From assembly GCA_963971285.1 (NCBI GenBank), contig OZ020255.1, forward strand, positions 12,110,931 to 12,174,930: a DNA stretch of 64,000 nt, given 5' to 3'. Source of the DNA: Astropecten irregularis (lineage: Eukaryota; Echinodermata; Asteroidea; Paxillosida; Astropectinidae). Each line of letters opens with the position of its first letter. Within the stretch, counting starts at the first letter, position 1. The translations under genes and the position numbers were made by a program. Below the pieces are notes generated by a model. It saw nothing but the letters and a program-made list of their open reading frames with translations, made no database searches and was not told the origin of the DNA. Below, piece by piece: positions 14,301 through 28,800 of the stretch.

Positions 14301-16219
14301 TAGCACGTCATAACGTGATTTATAAAACATGGCAGATTTCGCTAAGCAGGGCGACTTCAGGTTCAAAGATTCAGATATATGATCTACACTGAAAATAAAA
14401 AGACACGTGTAATTTTGTTTTTCCTGAATTTTCCCCAGAAATGAGCAGGCAGTTTTATAAGATCAGGTTCAAAATATAGGATTAGACTGCGTGCTGCCAT
14501 ATTATAATACACATACTGTGTAGAACGTGATAACGTGATTTATAAAACATGGCAGATTTCGCTAAGCAGGGCGACTTCAGGTTCAAAAATTCAGATATAT
14601 GATCTACACTGAAAATAAAAAGACACGTGTAATTTTGTTTTTCCTGAATTTTCCCCAGAAATGAGCAGGGTCGGGTTCAAAATATAGGATTAGACTGTGT
14701 GCTGCCATATTATAATACACAAACAGTGTAGCACGTCATAACGTGATTTATAAAACATGGCAGATTTCGCTAAGCAGGGCGACTTCAGGTTAAAAAGTTC
14801 AGATATATGATCTACACTGAAAATAAAAAGACACGTGTAATTTTGTTTTTCTTGACTTTTCCCCAGAAAAGAGCAGGCAGTTTTCAAAGATCGGGTTCAA
14901 AATATAGGAATAGACTGCGTGCTGCCATATTATAATACACATACAGTGTAGCACGTCATAACGTGATTTATAAAACATGGCAGATTTCGCTAAGCAGGGC
15001 GACTTCAGGTTCAAAAATTCAGATATATGATCTACACTGAAAATAAAAAGACACGTGTAATTTTGTTTTTCCTGAATTTTCCCCAGAAATGAGCAGGCAG
15101 TTTTCAAAGATCGGGTTCAAAATACAGGATTAGACTGCGTGCTGCCATATTATAATACACAAACAGTGTAGCACGTCATAACGTGATTTATAAAACATGG
15201 CAGATTTCGCTAAGCAGGGCGACTTCAGGTTGAAAAATTCAGATATATGATCTACACTGAAAATAAAAAGACACGTGTAATTTTGTTTTTCCTGAATTTT
15301 CCCCAGAAATGAGCAGGCAGTTTTCAAAGATCGGGTTCAAAATATAGGATTGGACTGCGTGCTGCCATATTATAATACACAAACAGTGTAGCACGTCATA
15401 ACGTGATTTATAAAACATGGCAGATTTCGCTAAGCAGGGCGACTTCAGGTTCAAAAATTCAGATATATGATCTACACTGAAAATAAAAAGACACGTGTAA
15501 TTTTGTTTTTCCTGAATTTTCCCCAGAAATGAGCAGGCAGTTTTCAAAGATCGGGTTCAAAATACAGGATAAGACTGCGTGCTGCCATATTTTAATACAC
15601 AAACAGTGTAGCACGTCATAACGTGATTTATAAAACATGGCAGATTTCGCTAAGCAGGGCGACTTCAGGTTCAAAAATTCAGATATATGATCTACACTGA
15701 AAATAAAAAGACACGTGTAATTTTGTTTTTCCTGAATTTTCCCCCGAAATTAGCAGGCAGTTTTCAAAGATCGGGTTCAAAATACAGGATTAGACTGCGT
15801 GCTGCCATATTATAATACACAAACAGTGTAGCACGTCATAACGTGATTTATAAAACATGGCAGATTTCGCTAAGCAGGGCGACTTCAGGTTCAAAAATTC
15901 AGATATATGATCTACACTGAAAATAAAAAGACACGTGTAATTTTGTTTTTCCTGAATTTTCCCCAGAAATTAGCAGGCAGTTTTCAAAGATCGGGTTCAA
16001 AATATAGGATAAGACTGCGTGCTGCCATATTATAATACACAAACAGTGTAGCACGTCATAACGTGATTTATAAAACATGGCAGATTTCGCTAAGCAGGGC
16101 GACTTCAGGTTCAAAATTCCGATATATGATCTACACTGAAAATAAAAAGACACGTGTACTTTTGTTTTTCCTGAATTTTCCCCAGAAATGAGCAGGCAGT
16201 TTAAAAAGATCGGGTTCAA

Positions 16220-19200
16220 AATACAGGATTAGACTGCGTGCTGCCATATTATAATACACAAACAGTGTAGCACGTCATAACGTGATTTATAAAACATGGC
16301 AGATATCGCTAAGCAGGGCGACTTCAGGTTCAAAAATTCAGATATATGATCTACACTGAAAATAAAAAGACACGTGTAATTTTGTTTTCCCCAGAATTTT
16401 CCCCAGAATTGAGCAGGCAGTTTTCAAAGATCGGGTTCAAAATACAGGATTAGACTGCGTGCTGCCATATTATAATACACAAACAGTGTAGCACGTCATA
16501 ACGTGATTTATAAAACATGGCAGATTTCGCTAAGCAGGGCGACTTCAGGTTCAAAGATTCAGATATATGATCTACACTGAAAATAAAAAGACACGTGTAA
16601 TTTTGTTTTTCCTGAATTTTCCCCAGAAATGAGCAGGCAGTTTTCAAAGATCAGGTTCAAAATATAGGATTAGACTGCGTGCTGCCATATTATAATACAC
16701 ATACTGTGTAGAACGTGATAACGTGATTTATAAAATATTGCAGATTTCGCTACGCAGGGCGACTTCAGGTTCAAGAATTCAGATATATGATTTATACTGA
16801 ATGTAAAAAGACACGTGTAATTTTGTTTTTCCTGAATTTTCCCCAGAAATGAGCAGGCAGTTTTCAAAGATCGGGTACAAAATATAGGATTAGACTGCGT
16901 GCTGCCATATTATAATACACATACAGTGTAGCACGTCATAACGTGATTTATAAAACATGGCAGATTTCGCTAAGCAGGGTGACTTCAGGTTCAAAAATTC
17001 AGATATATGATCTACATTGAAAATAAAAGGACATGTGTAATTTTGTTTTTCCTGAATTTTCCCCAGAAATGAGCAGGCAGTTTTCAAAGATCGGGTTCAA
17101 AATATAGGATTAGACTGCGTGCTGCCATATTATAATACACAAACAGTGTAGCACGTCATAACGTGATTTATAAAACATGGCAGATTTCGCTAAGCAGGGC
17201 GACTTCAGGTTCAAAAATTCAGATATATGATCTACACTGAAAATAAAAAGACACGTGTAATTTTGTTTTTCCTGAATTTTCCCCAGAAATGAGCAGGCAG
17301 TTTTCAAAGATCGGGTTCAAAATATAGGAATAGACTGCGTGCTGCCATATTATAATACACAAACAGTGTAGCACGTCAAAACGTGATTTATAAAACATGG
17401 CAGATTTCGCTAAGCAGGGCGACTTCAGGTTCAAAAATTCCGATATATGATCTACACTGAAAATAAAAAGACACGTGTAATTTTGTTTTTCCTGAATTTT
17501 CCCCAGAATTGAGCAGGCAGTTTTCAAAGATCGGGTTCAAAATACAGGATAAGACTGCGTGCTGCCATATTATAATACACAAACAGTGTAGCACGTCATA
17601 ACGTGATTTATAAAACATGGCAGATTTCGCTAAGCAGGGCGACTTCAGGTTCAAAAATTCAGATATATGATCTACACTGAAAATAAAAAGACACGTGTAC
17701 TTTTGTTTTTCCTGAATTTTCCCCAGAAATGAGCAGGCAGTTTAAAAAGATCGGGTTCAAAATACAGGATTAGACTGCGTGCTGCCATATTATAATACAC
17801 AAACAGTGTAGCACGTCATAACGTGATTTATAAAACATGGCAGATTTCGCTAAGCAGGGCGACTTCAGGTTCAAAAATTCAGATATATGATCTACACTGA
17901 AAATAAAAAGACACGTGTAATTTTGTTTTTCCTGAATTTTCCCCAGAAATGAGCAGGCAGTTTTCAAAGATCGGGTTCAAAATACAGGATTAGACTGCGT
18001 GCTGCCATATTATAATACACAAACAGTGTAGCACGTCATAACGTGATTTATAAAACATGGCAGATTTCTCTAAGCAGGGCGACTTCAGGTTCAAAGATTC
18101 AGATATATGATCTACACTGAAAATAAAAAGACACGTGTAATTTTGTTTTTCCTGAATTTTCCCCAGAAATGAGCAGGCAGTTTTCAAAGATCAGGTTCAA
18201 AATATAGGATTAGACTGCGTGCTGCCATATTATAATACACATACTGTGTAGAACGTGATAACGTGATTTATAAAATATTGCAGATTTCGCTACGCAGGCC
18301 GACTTCAGGTTCAAGAATTCAGATATATGATTTATACTGAATGTAAAAAGACACGTGTAATTTTGTTTTTCCTGAATTTTCCCCAGAAATGAGCAGGCAG
18401 TTTTCAAAGATCGGGTACAAAATATAGGATTAGACTGCGTGCTGCCATATTATAATACACATACAGTGTAGCACGTCATAACGTGATTTATAAAACATGG
18501 CAGATTTCGCTAAGCAGGGTGACTTCAGGTTCAAAAATTCAGATATATGATCTACATTGAAAATAAAAGGACATGTGTAATTTTGTTTTTCCTGAATTTT
18601 CCCCAGAAATGAGCAGGCAGTTTTCAAAGATCGGGTTCAAAATATAGGATTAGACTGCGTGCTGCCATATTATAATACACATACAGTGTAGCACGTCATA
18701 ACGTGATTCATAAAACATTGCAGATTTCGCTAAGCAGGGCGACTTCAGGTTCAAAAATTCAGATATATGATCTACATTGAAAATAAAAGGACACGTGTAA
18801 TTTTGTTTTTCCTGAATTTTCCCCAGAAATGAGCAGGGTCGGGTTCAAAATATAGGATTAGACTGTGTGCTGCCATATTATAATACACAAACAGTGTAGC
18901 ACGTCATAACGTGATTTATAAAACATGGCAGATTTCGCTAAGCAGGGCGACTTCAGGTTCAAAAGTTCAGATATATGCTCTACACTGAAAATAAAAAGAC
19001 ACGTGTAATTTTGTTTTTCTTGACTTTTCCCCAGAAATGAGCAGGCAGTTTTCAAAGATCGGGTTCAAAATATAGGAATAGACTGCGTGCTGCCATATTA
19101 TAATACACAAACAGTGTAGCACGTCATAACGTGATTTATAAAACATGGCAGATTTCGCTAAGCAGGGCGACTTCAGGTTCAAAAATTCAGATATATGATC

Positions 19201-22200
19201 TACACTGAAAATAAAAAGACACGTGTAATTTTGTTTTTCCTGAATTTTCCCCAGAAATGAGCAGGGTCGGGTTCAAAATATAGGATTAGACTGTGTGCTG
19301 CCATATTATAATACACAAACAGTGTAGCACGTCATAACGTGATTTATAAAACATGGCAGATTTCGCTAAGCAGGGCGACTTCAGGTTAAAAAGTTCAGAT
19401 ATATGATCTACACCGAAAATAAAAAGACACGTGTAATTTTGTTTTTCTTGACTTTTCCCCAGAAATGAGCAGGCAGTTTTCAAAGATCGGGTTCAAAATA
19501 TAGGAATAGACTGCGTGCTGCCATATTATAATACACATACAGTGTAGCACGTCATAACGTGATTTATAAAACATTGCAGATTTCGCTAAGCAGGGCGACT
19601 TCAGGTTCAAAAATTCAGATATATGATCTACACTGAAAATAAAAAGACACGTGTAATTTTGTTTTTCCTGAATTTTCGACAGAAATGAGCAGACAGTTTT
19701 CAAAGATCGGGTTCAAAATATAGGATTAGACTGCGTGCTGCCATATTATAATACACAAACAGTGTAGCACGTCATAACGTGATTTATAAATCATGGCAGA
19801 TTTCGCTAAGCAGGGCGACTTCAGGTTCAAAAATTCAGATATATGATCTACACTGAAAATAAAAAGACACGTGTAATTTTGTTTTTCTTGACTTTTCCCC
19901 AGAAATGAGCAGGCAGTTTTCAAAGATCGGGTTCAAAATATAGTATTAGACTGCGTGCTGCCATATTATAATACACATACAGTGTAGCACGTCATAACGT
20001 GATTTATAAAACATTGCAGATTTCACTAAGCAGGGCGACTTCAGGTTCAAAAATTCAGATATATGATCTACACTGAAAATAAAAAGACACGTGTAATTTT
20101 GTTTTTCCTGCAGTGAATTTCCCCCAGAAATGAGCAGGGAGTTTTCAAAGATCAGGTTCAAAATATAGGATTAGACTGTGTGCTGCCATATTATAATACA
20201 CAAACAGTGTAGCACGTCATAACGTGATTTATAAAACATGGCAGATTTCGCTAAGCAGGGCGACTTCAGGTTCAAAAGTTCAGATATATGCTCTACACTG
20301 AAAATAAAAAGACACGTGTAATTTTGTTTTTCTTGACTTTTCCCCAGAAATGAGCAGGCAGTTTTCAAAGATCGGGTTCAAAATATAGGAATAGACTGCG
20401 TGCTGCCATATTATAATACACAAACAGTGTAGCACGTCATAACGTGATTTATAAAACATGGCAGATTTCGCTAAGCAGGGCGACTTCAGGTTCAAAAATT
20501 CAGATATATGATCTACACTGAAAATAAAAAGACACGTGTAATTTTGTTTTTCCTGAATTTTCCCCAGAAATGAGCAGGGTCGGGTTCAAAATATAGGATT
20601 AGACTGTGTGCTGCCATATTATAATACACAAACAGTGTAGCACGTCATAACGTGATTTATAAAACATGGCAGATTTCGCTAAGCAGGGCGACTTCAGGTT
20701 AAAAAGTTCAGATATATGATCTACACCGAAAATAAAAAGACACGTGTAATTTTGTTTTTCTTGACTTTTCCCCAGAAATGAGCAGGCAGTTTTCAAAGAT
20801 CGGGTTCAAAATATAGGAATAGACTGCGTGCTGCCATATTATAATACACATACAGTGTAGCACGTCATAACGTGAATTATAAAACATTGCAGATTTCGCT
20901 AAGCAGGGCGACTTCAGGTTCAAAAATTCAGATATATGATCTACACTGAAAATAAAAAGACACGTGTAATTTTGTTTTTCCTGAATTTTCCCCAGAAATG
21001 AGCAGGCAGTTTTCAAAGATCGGGTTCAAAATATAGGATTAGACTGCGTGCTGCCATATTATAATACACAAACAGTGTAGCACGTCATAACGTGATTTAT
21101 AAAACATGGCAGATATCGCTAAGCAGGGCGACTTCAGGTTCAAAAATTCAGATATATGATCTACACTGAAAATAAAAAGACACGTGTAATTTTGTTTTCC
21201 CCAGAATTTTCCCCAGAATTGAGCAGGCAGTTTTCAAAGATCGGGTTCAAAATACAGGATTAGACTGCGTGCTGCCATATTATAATACACAAACAGTGTA
21301 GCACGTCATAACGTGATTTATAAAACATGGCAGATTTCGCTAAGCAGGGCGACTTCAGGTTCAAAGATTCAGATATATGATCTACACTGAAAATAAAAAG
21401 ACACGTGTAATTTTGTTTTTCCTGAATTTTCCCCAGAAATGAGCAGGCAGTTTTCAAAGATCAGGTTCAAAATATAGGATTAGACTGCGTGCTGCCATAT
21501 TATAATACACATACTGTGTAGAACGTGATAACGTGATTTATAAAATATTGCAGATTTCGCTACGCAGGGCGACTTCAGGTTCAAGAATTCAGATATATGA
21601 TTTATACTGAATGTAAAAAGACACGTGTAATTTTGTTTTTCCTGAATTTTCCCCAGAAATGAGCAGGCAGTTTTCAAAGATCGGGTACAAAATATAGGAT
21701 TAGACTGCGTGCTGCCATATTATAATACACATACAGTGTAGCACGTCATAACGTGATTTATAAAACATGGCAGATTTCGCTAAGCAGGGTGACTTCAGGT
21801 TCAAAAATTCAGATATATGATCTACATTGAAAATAAAAGGACATGTGTAATTTTGTTTTTCCTGAATTTTCCCCAGAAATGAGCAGGCAGTTTTCAAAGA
21901 TCGGGTTCAAAATATAGGATTAGACTGCGTGCTGCCATATTATAATACACAAACAGTGTAGCACGTCATAACGTGATTTATAAAACATGGCAGATTTCGC
22001 TAAGCAGGGCGACTTCAGGTTCAAAAATTCAGATATATGATCTACACTGAAAATAAAAAGACACGTGTAATTTTGTTTTTCCTGAATTTTCCCCAGAAAT
22101 GAGCAGGCAGTTTTCAAAGATCGGGTTCAAAATATAGGAATAGACTGCGTGCTGCCATATTATAATACACAAACAGTGTAGCACGTCAAAACGTGATTTA

Positions 22201-25200
22201 TAAAACATGGCAGATTTCGCTAAGCAGGGCGACTTCAGGTTCAAAAATTCCGATATATGATCTACACTGAAAATAAAAAGACACGTGTAATTTTGTTTTT
22301 CCTGAATTTTCCCCAGAATTGAGCAGGCAGTTTTCAAAGATCGGGTTCAAAATACAGGATAAGACTGCGTGCTGCCATATTATAATACACAAACAGTGTA
22401 GCACGTCATAACGTGATTTATAAAACATGGCAGATTTCGCTAAGCAGGGCGACTTCAGGTTCAAAAATTCAGATATATGATCTACACTGAAAATAAAAAG
22501 ACACGTGTACTTTTGTTTTTCCTGAATTTTCCCCAGAAATGAGCAGGCAGTTTAAAAAGATCGGGTTCAAAATACAGGATTAGACTGCGTGCTGCCATAT
22601 TATAATACACAAACAGTGTAGCACGTCATAACGTGATTTATAAAACATGGCAGATTTCGCTAAGCAGGGCGACTTCAGGTTCAAAAATTCAGATATATGA
22701 TCTACACTGAAAATAAAAAGACACGTGTAATTTTGTTTTTCCTGAATTTTCCCCAGAAATGAGCAGGCAGTTTTCAAAGATCGGGTTCAAAATACAGGAT
22801 TAGACTGCGTGCTGCCATATTATAATACACAAACAGTGTAGCACGTCATAACGTGATTTATAAAACATGGCAGATTTCTCTAAGCAGGGCGACTTCAGGT
22901 TCAAAGATTCAGATATATGATCTACACTGAAAATAAAAAGACACGTGTAATTTTGTTTTTCCTGAATTTTCCCCAGAAATGAGCAGGCAGTTTTCAAAGA
23001 TCAGGTTCAAAATATAGGATTAGACTGCGTGATGCCATATTATAATACACATACTGTGTAGAACGTGATAACGTGATTTATAAAATATTGCAGATTTCGC
23101 TACGCAGGCCGACTTCAGGTTCAAGAATTCAGATATATGATTTATACTGAATGTAAAAAGACACGTGTAATTTTGTTTTTCCTGAATTTTCCCCAGAAAT
23201 GAGCAGGCAGTTTTCAAAGATCGGGTACAAAATATAGGATTAGACTGCGTGCTGCCATATTATAATACACATACAGTGTAGCACGTCATAACGTGATTTA
23301 TAAAACATGGCAGATTTCGCTAAGCAGGGTGACTTCAGGTTCAAAAATTCAGATATATGATCTACATTGAAAATAAAAGGACATGTGTAATTTTGTTTTT
23401 CCTGAATTTTCCCCAGAAATGAGCAGGCAGTTTTCAAAGATCGGGTTCAAAATATAGGATTAGACTGCGTGCTGCCATATTATAATACACATACAGTGTA
23501 GCACGTCATAACGTGATTCATAAAACATTGCAGATTTCGCTAAGCAGGGCGACTTCAGGTTCAAAAATTCAGATATATGATCTACATTGAAAATAAAAGG
23601 ACACGTGTAATTTTGTTTTTCCTGAATTTTCCCCAGAAATGAGCAGGGTCGGGTTCAAAATATAGGATTAGACTGTGTGCTGCCATATTATAATACACAA
23701 ACAGTGTAGCACGTCATAACGTGATTTATAAAACATGGCAGATTTCGCTAAGCAGGGCGACTTCAGGTTCAAAAGTTCAGATATATGCTCTACACTGAAA
23801 ATAAAAAGACACGTGTAATTTTGTTTTTCTTGACTTTTCCCCAGAAATGAGCAGGCAGTTTTCAAAGATCGGGTTCAAAATATAGGAATAGACTGCGTGC
23901 TGCCATATTATAATACACAAACAGTGTAGCACGTCATAACGTGATTTATAAAACATGGCAGATTTCGCTAAGCAGGGCGACTTCAGGTTCAAAAATTCAG
24001 ATATATGATCTACACTGAAAATAAAAAGACACGTGTAATTTTGTTTTTCCTGAATTTTCCCCAGAAATGAGCAGGGTCGGGTTCAAAATATAGGATTAGA
24101 CTGTGTGCTGCCATATTATAATACACAAACAGTGTAGCACGTCATAACGTGATTTATAAAACATGGCAGATTTCGCTAAGCAGGGCGACTTCAGGTTAAA
24201 AAGTTCAGATATATGATCTACACCGAAAATAAAAAGACACGTGTAATTTTGTTTTTCTTGACTTTTCCCCAGAAATGAGCAGGCAGTTTTCAAAGATCGG
24301 GTTCAAAATATAGGAATAGACTGCGTGCTGCCATATTATAATACACATACAGTGTAGCACGTCATAACGTGATTTATAAAACATTGCAGATTTCGCTAAG
24401 CAGGGCGACTTCAGGTTCAAAAATTCAGATATATGATCTACACTGAAAATAAAAAGACACGTGTAATTTTGTTTTTCCTGAATTTTCGACAGAAATGAGC
24501 AGACAGTTTTCAAAGATCGGGTTCAAAATATAGGATTAGACTGCGTGCTGCCATATTATAATACACAAACAGTGTAGCACGTCATAACGTGATTTATAAA
24601 TCATGGCAGATTTCGCTAAGCAGGGCGACTTCAGGTTCAAAAATTCAGATATATGATCTACACTGAAAATAAAAAGACACGTGTAATTTTGTTTTTCTTG
24701 ACTTTTCCCCAGAAATGAGCAGGCAGTTTTCAAAGATCGGGTTCAAAATATAGTATTAGACTGCGTGCTGCCATATTATAATACACATACAGTGTAGCAC
24801 GTCATAACGTGATTTATAAAACATTGCAGATTTCACTAAGCAGGGCGACTTCAGGTTCAAAAATTCAGATATATGATCTACACTGAAAATAAAAAGACAC
24901 GTGTAATTTTGTTTTTCCTGCAGTGAATTTCCCCCAGAAATGAGCAGGGAGTTTTCAAAGATCAGGTTCAAAATATAGGATTAGACTGTGTGCTGCCATA
25001 TTATAATACACAAACAGTGTAGCACGTCATAACGTGATTTATAAAACATGGCAGATTTCGCTAAGCAGGGCGACTTCAGGTTCAAAAGTTCAGATATATG
25101 CTCTACACTGAAAATAAAAAGACACGTGTAATTTTGTTTTTCTTGACTTTTCCCCAGAAATGAGCAGGCAGTTTTCAAAGATCGGGTTCAAAATATAGGA

Positions 25201-25800
25201 ATAGACTGCGTGCTGCCATATTATAATACACAAACAGTGTAGCACGTCATAACGTGATTTATAAAACATGGCAGATTTCGCTAAGCAGGGCGACTTCAGG
25301 TTCAAAAATTCAGATATATGATCTACACTGAAAATAAAAAGACACGTGTAATTTTGTTTTTCCTGAATTTTCCCCAGAAATGAGCAGGGTCGGGTTCAAA
25401 ATATAGGATTAGACTGTGTGCTGCCATATTATAATACACAAACAGTGTAGCACGTCATAACGTGATTTATAAAACATGGCAGATTTCGCTAAGCAGGGCG
25501 ACTTCAGGTTAAAAAGTTCAGATATATGATCTACACCGAAAATAAAAAGACACGTGTAATTTTGTTTTTCTTGACTTTTCCCCAGAAATGAGCAGGCAGT
25601 TTTCAAAGATCGGGTTCAAAATATAGGAATAGACTGCGTGCTGCCATATTATAATACACATACAGTGTAGCACGTCATAACGTGAATTATAAAACATTGC
25701 AGATTTCGCTAAGCAGGGCGACTTCAGGTTCAAAAATTCAGATATATGATCTACACTGAAAATAAAAAGACACGTGTAATTTTGTTTTTCCTGAATTTTC
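16220..25800. repeat. Higher-order repeat, 4,810-bp unit (22 monomers), two copies
   Basis: The block at about 16,220-21,029 is repeated at about 21,030-25,800. In register 16,450-21,259 it holds 22 monomers: three of 208 bp, one of 225 bp, one of 221 bp and the rest 220 bp, which sums exactly to 4,810. Markers recur at the same offset, for example the catttctctaagc change near 18066 and 22876, ttttcgacagaaat near 19675 and 24485, and the 225-bp monomers at 19946 and 24756. Only scattered single-base differences are visible (gtgatgccat near 23029 against gtgctgccat near 18219). A nested 1,313-bp duplication lies inside (18,858 onward repeated from 20,171). Confidence 0.93.
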
Positions 25801-28800
25801 GACAGAAATGAGCAGACAGTTTTCAAAGATCGGGTTCAAAATATAGGATTAGACTGCGTGCTGCCATATTATAATACACAAACAGTGTAGCACGTCATAA
25901 CGTGATTTATAAAACATGGCAGATTTCGCTAAGCAGGGCGACTTCAGGTTCAAAAATTCAGATATATGATCTACACTGAAAATAAATAGACACGTGTAAT
26001 TTTGTTTTTCCTGAATTTTCCCCAGAAATGAGCAGGCAGTTTTCAAAGATCGGGTTCAAAATATAGGATTAGACTGCGTGCTGCCATATTATAATACACA
26101 AACAGTGTAGCACGTCATAACGTGATTTATAAATCATGGCAGATTTCGCTAAGCAGGGCGACTTCAGGTTCAAAAATTCAGATATATGATCTACACTGAA
26201 AATAAAAAGACACGTGTAATTTTGTTTTTCTTGACTTTTCCCCAGAAATGAGCAGGCAGTTTTCAAAGATCGGGTTCAAAATATAGTATTAGACTGCGTG
26301 CTGCCATATTATAATACACATACAGTGTAGCACGTCATAACGTGATTTATAAAACATTGCAGATTTCACTAAGCAGGGCGACTTCAGGTTCAAAAATTCA
26401 GATATATGATCTACACTGAAAATAAAAAGACACGTGTAATTTTTTTTTTCCTGCAGTGAATTTTCCCCAGAAATGAGCAGGGAGTTTTCAAAGATCAGGT
26501 TCAAAATATAGGATTAGACTGCGTGCTGCCATATTATAATACACATACAGTGTAGCACGTCATAATGTGATTTATAAAACATGGCAGATTTCGCTAAGCA
26601 GGGCGACTTCAGGTTCAAAAATTCCGATATATGATCTACACTGAAAATAAAAAGACACGTGTAATTTTGTTTTTCCTGAATTTTCCCCAGAAATGAGCAG
26701 GCAGTTTTCAAAGATCGGGTTCAAAATATAGGAATAGACTGCGTGCTGCCATATTATAATACACAAACAGTGTAGCACGTCATAACGTGATTTATAAAAC
26801 ATGGCAGATATCGCTAAGCAAGGCGACTTCAGGTTCAAAAATTCAGATATATGATCTACACTGAAAATAAAAAGACACGTGTAATTTTGTTTTCCCCAGA
26901 ATTTTCCCCAGAATTGAGCAGGCAGTTTTCAAAGATCGGGTTCAAAATACAGGATTAGACTGCGTGCTGCCATATTATAATACACAAACAGTGTAGCACG
27001 TCATAACGTGATTTATAAAACATGGCAGATTTCGCTAAGCAGGGCGACTTCAGGTTCAAAAATTCAGATATATGATCTACACTGAAAATAAAAAGACACG
27101 TGTACTTTTGTTTTTCCTGAATTTTCCCCAGAAATGAGCAGGCAGTTTAAAAAGATCGGGTTCAAAATACAGGATTAGACTGCGTGCTGCCATATTATAA
27201 TACACAAACAGTGTAGCACGTCATAACGTGATTTATAAAACATGGCAGATTTCGCTAAGCAGGGCGACTTCAGGTTCAAAAATTCAGATATATGATCTAC
27301 ACTGAAAATAAAAAGACACGTGTAATTTTGTTTTTCCTGAATTTTCCCCAGAAATGAGCAGGCAGTTTTCAAAGATCGGGTTCAAAATACAGGATTAGAC
27401 TGCGTGCTGCCATATTATAATACACAAACAGTGTAGCACGTCATAACGTGATTTATAAAACATGGCAGATTTCGCTAAGCAGGGCGACTTCAGGTTCAAA
27501 GATTCAGATATATGATCTACACTGAAAATAAAAAGACACGTGTAATTTTGTTTTTCCTGAATTTTCCCCAGAAATGAGCAGGCAGTTTTCAAAGATCAGG
27601 TTCAAAATATAGGATTAGACTGCGTGCTGCCATATTATAATACACATACTGTGTAGAACGTGATCACGTGATTTATAAAATATTGCAGATTTCGCTACGC
27701 AGGGCGACTTCAGGTTCAAGAATTCAGATATATGATTTATACTGAATGTAAAAAGACACGTGTAATTTTGTTTTTCCTGAATTTTCCCCAGAAATGAGCA
27801 GGCAGTTTTCAAAGATCGGGTACAAAATATAGGATTAGACTGCGTGCTGCCATATTATAATACACATACAGTGTAGCACGTCATAACGTGATTTATAAAA
27901 CATGGCAGATTTCGCTAAGCAGGGTGACTTCAGGTTCAAAAATTCAGATATATGATCTACATTGAAAATAAAAGGACATGTGTAATTTTGTTTTTCCTGA
28001 ATTTTCCCCAGAAATGAGCAGGCAGTTTTCAAAGATCGGGTTCAAAATATAGGATTAGACTGCGTGCTGCCATATTATAATACACAAACAGTGTAGCACG
28101 TCATAACGTGATTTATAAAACATGGCAGATTTCGCTAAGCAGGGCGACTTCAGGTTCAAAAATTCAGATATATGATCTACACTGAAAATAAAAAGACACG
28201 TGTAATTTTGTTTTTCCTGAATTTTCCCCAGAAATGAGCAGGCAGTTTTCAAAGATCGGGTTCAAAATATAGGAATAGACTGCGTGCTGCCATATTATAA
28301 TACACAAACAGTGTAGCACGTCAAAACGTGATTTATAAAACATGGCAGATTTCGCTAAGCAGGGCGACTTCAGGTTCAAAAATTCCGATATATGATCTAC
28401 ACTGAAAATAAAAAGACACGTGTAATTTTGTTTTTCCTGAATTTTCCCCAGAATTGAGCAGGCAGTTTTCAAAGATCGGGTTCAAAATACAGGATTAGAC
28501 TGCGTGCTGCCATATTATAATACACAAACAGTGTAGCACGTCATAACGTGATTTATAAAACATGGCAGATTTCGCTAAGCAGGGCGACTTCAGGTTCAAA
28601 AATTCAGATATATGATCTACACTGAAAATAAAAAGACACGTGTACTTTTGTTTTTCCTGAATTTTCGACAGAAATGAGCAGACAGTTTAAAAAGATCGGG
28701 TTCAAAATACAGGATTAGACTGCGTGCTGCCATATAAAAATATACAAACAGTGTAGCACGTCATAACGTGATTTATAAAACATGGCAGATTTCGCTAAGC

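Noticed and set aside
16501..16575. TATAAA followed by an ATG micro-frame (MADFAKQGDFRFKNSDI) on the plus strand of each monomer
   Set aside because: The ATG lies too close to the TATA motif for a transcript to include it, and variant monomers destroy the ATG.
16450..16669. CENP-B box in the monomer
   Set aside because: ttcgctaagcaggg and the complement of atcgggttc each match only half of the 17-bp box, with wrong spacing and a missing core base.
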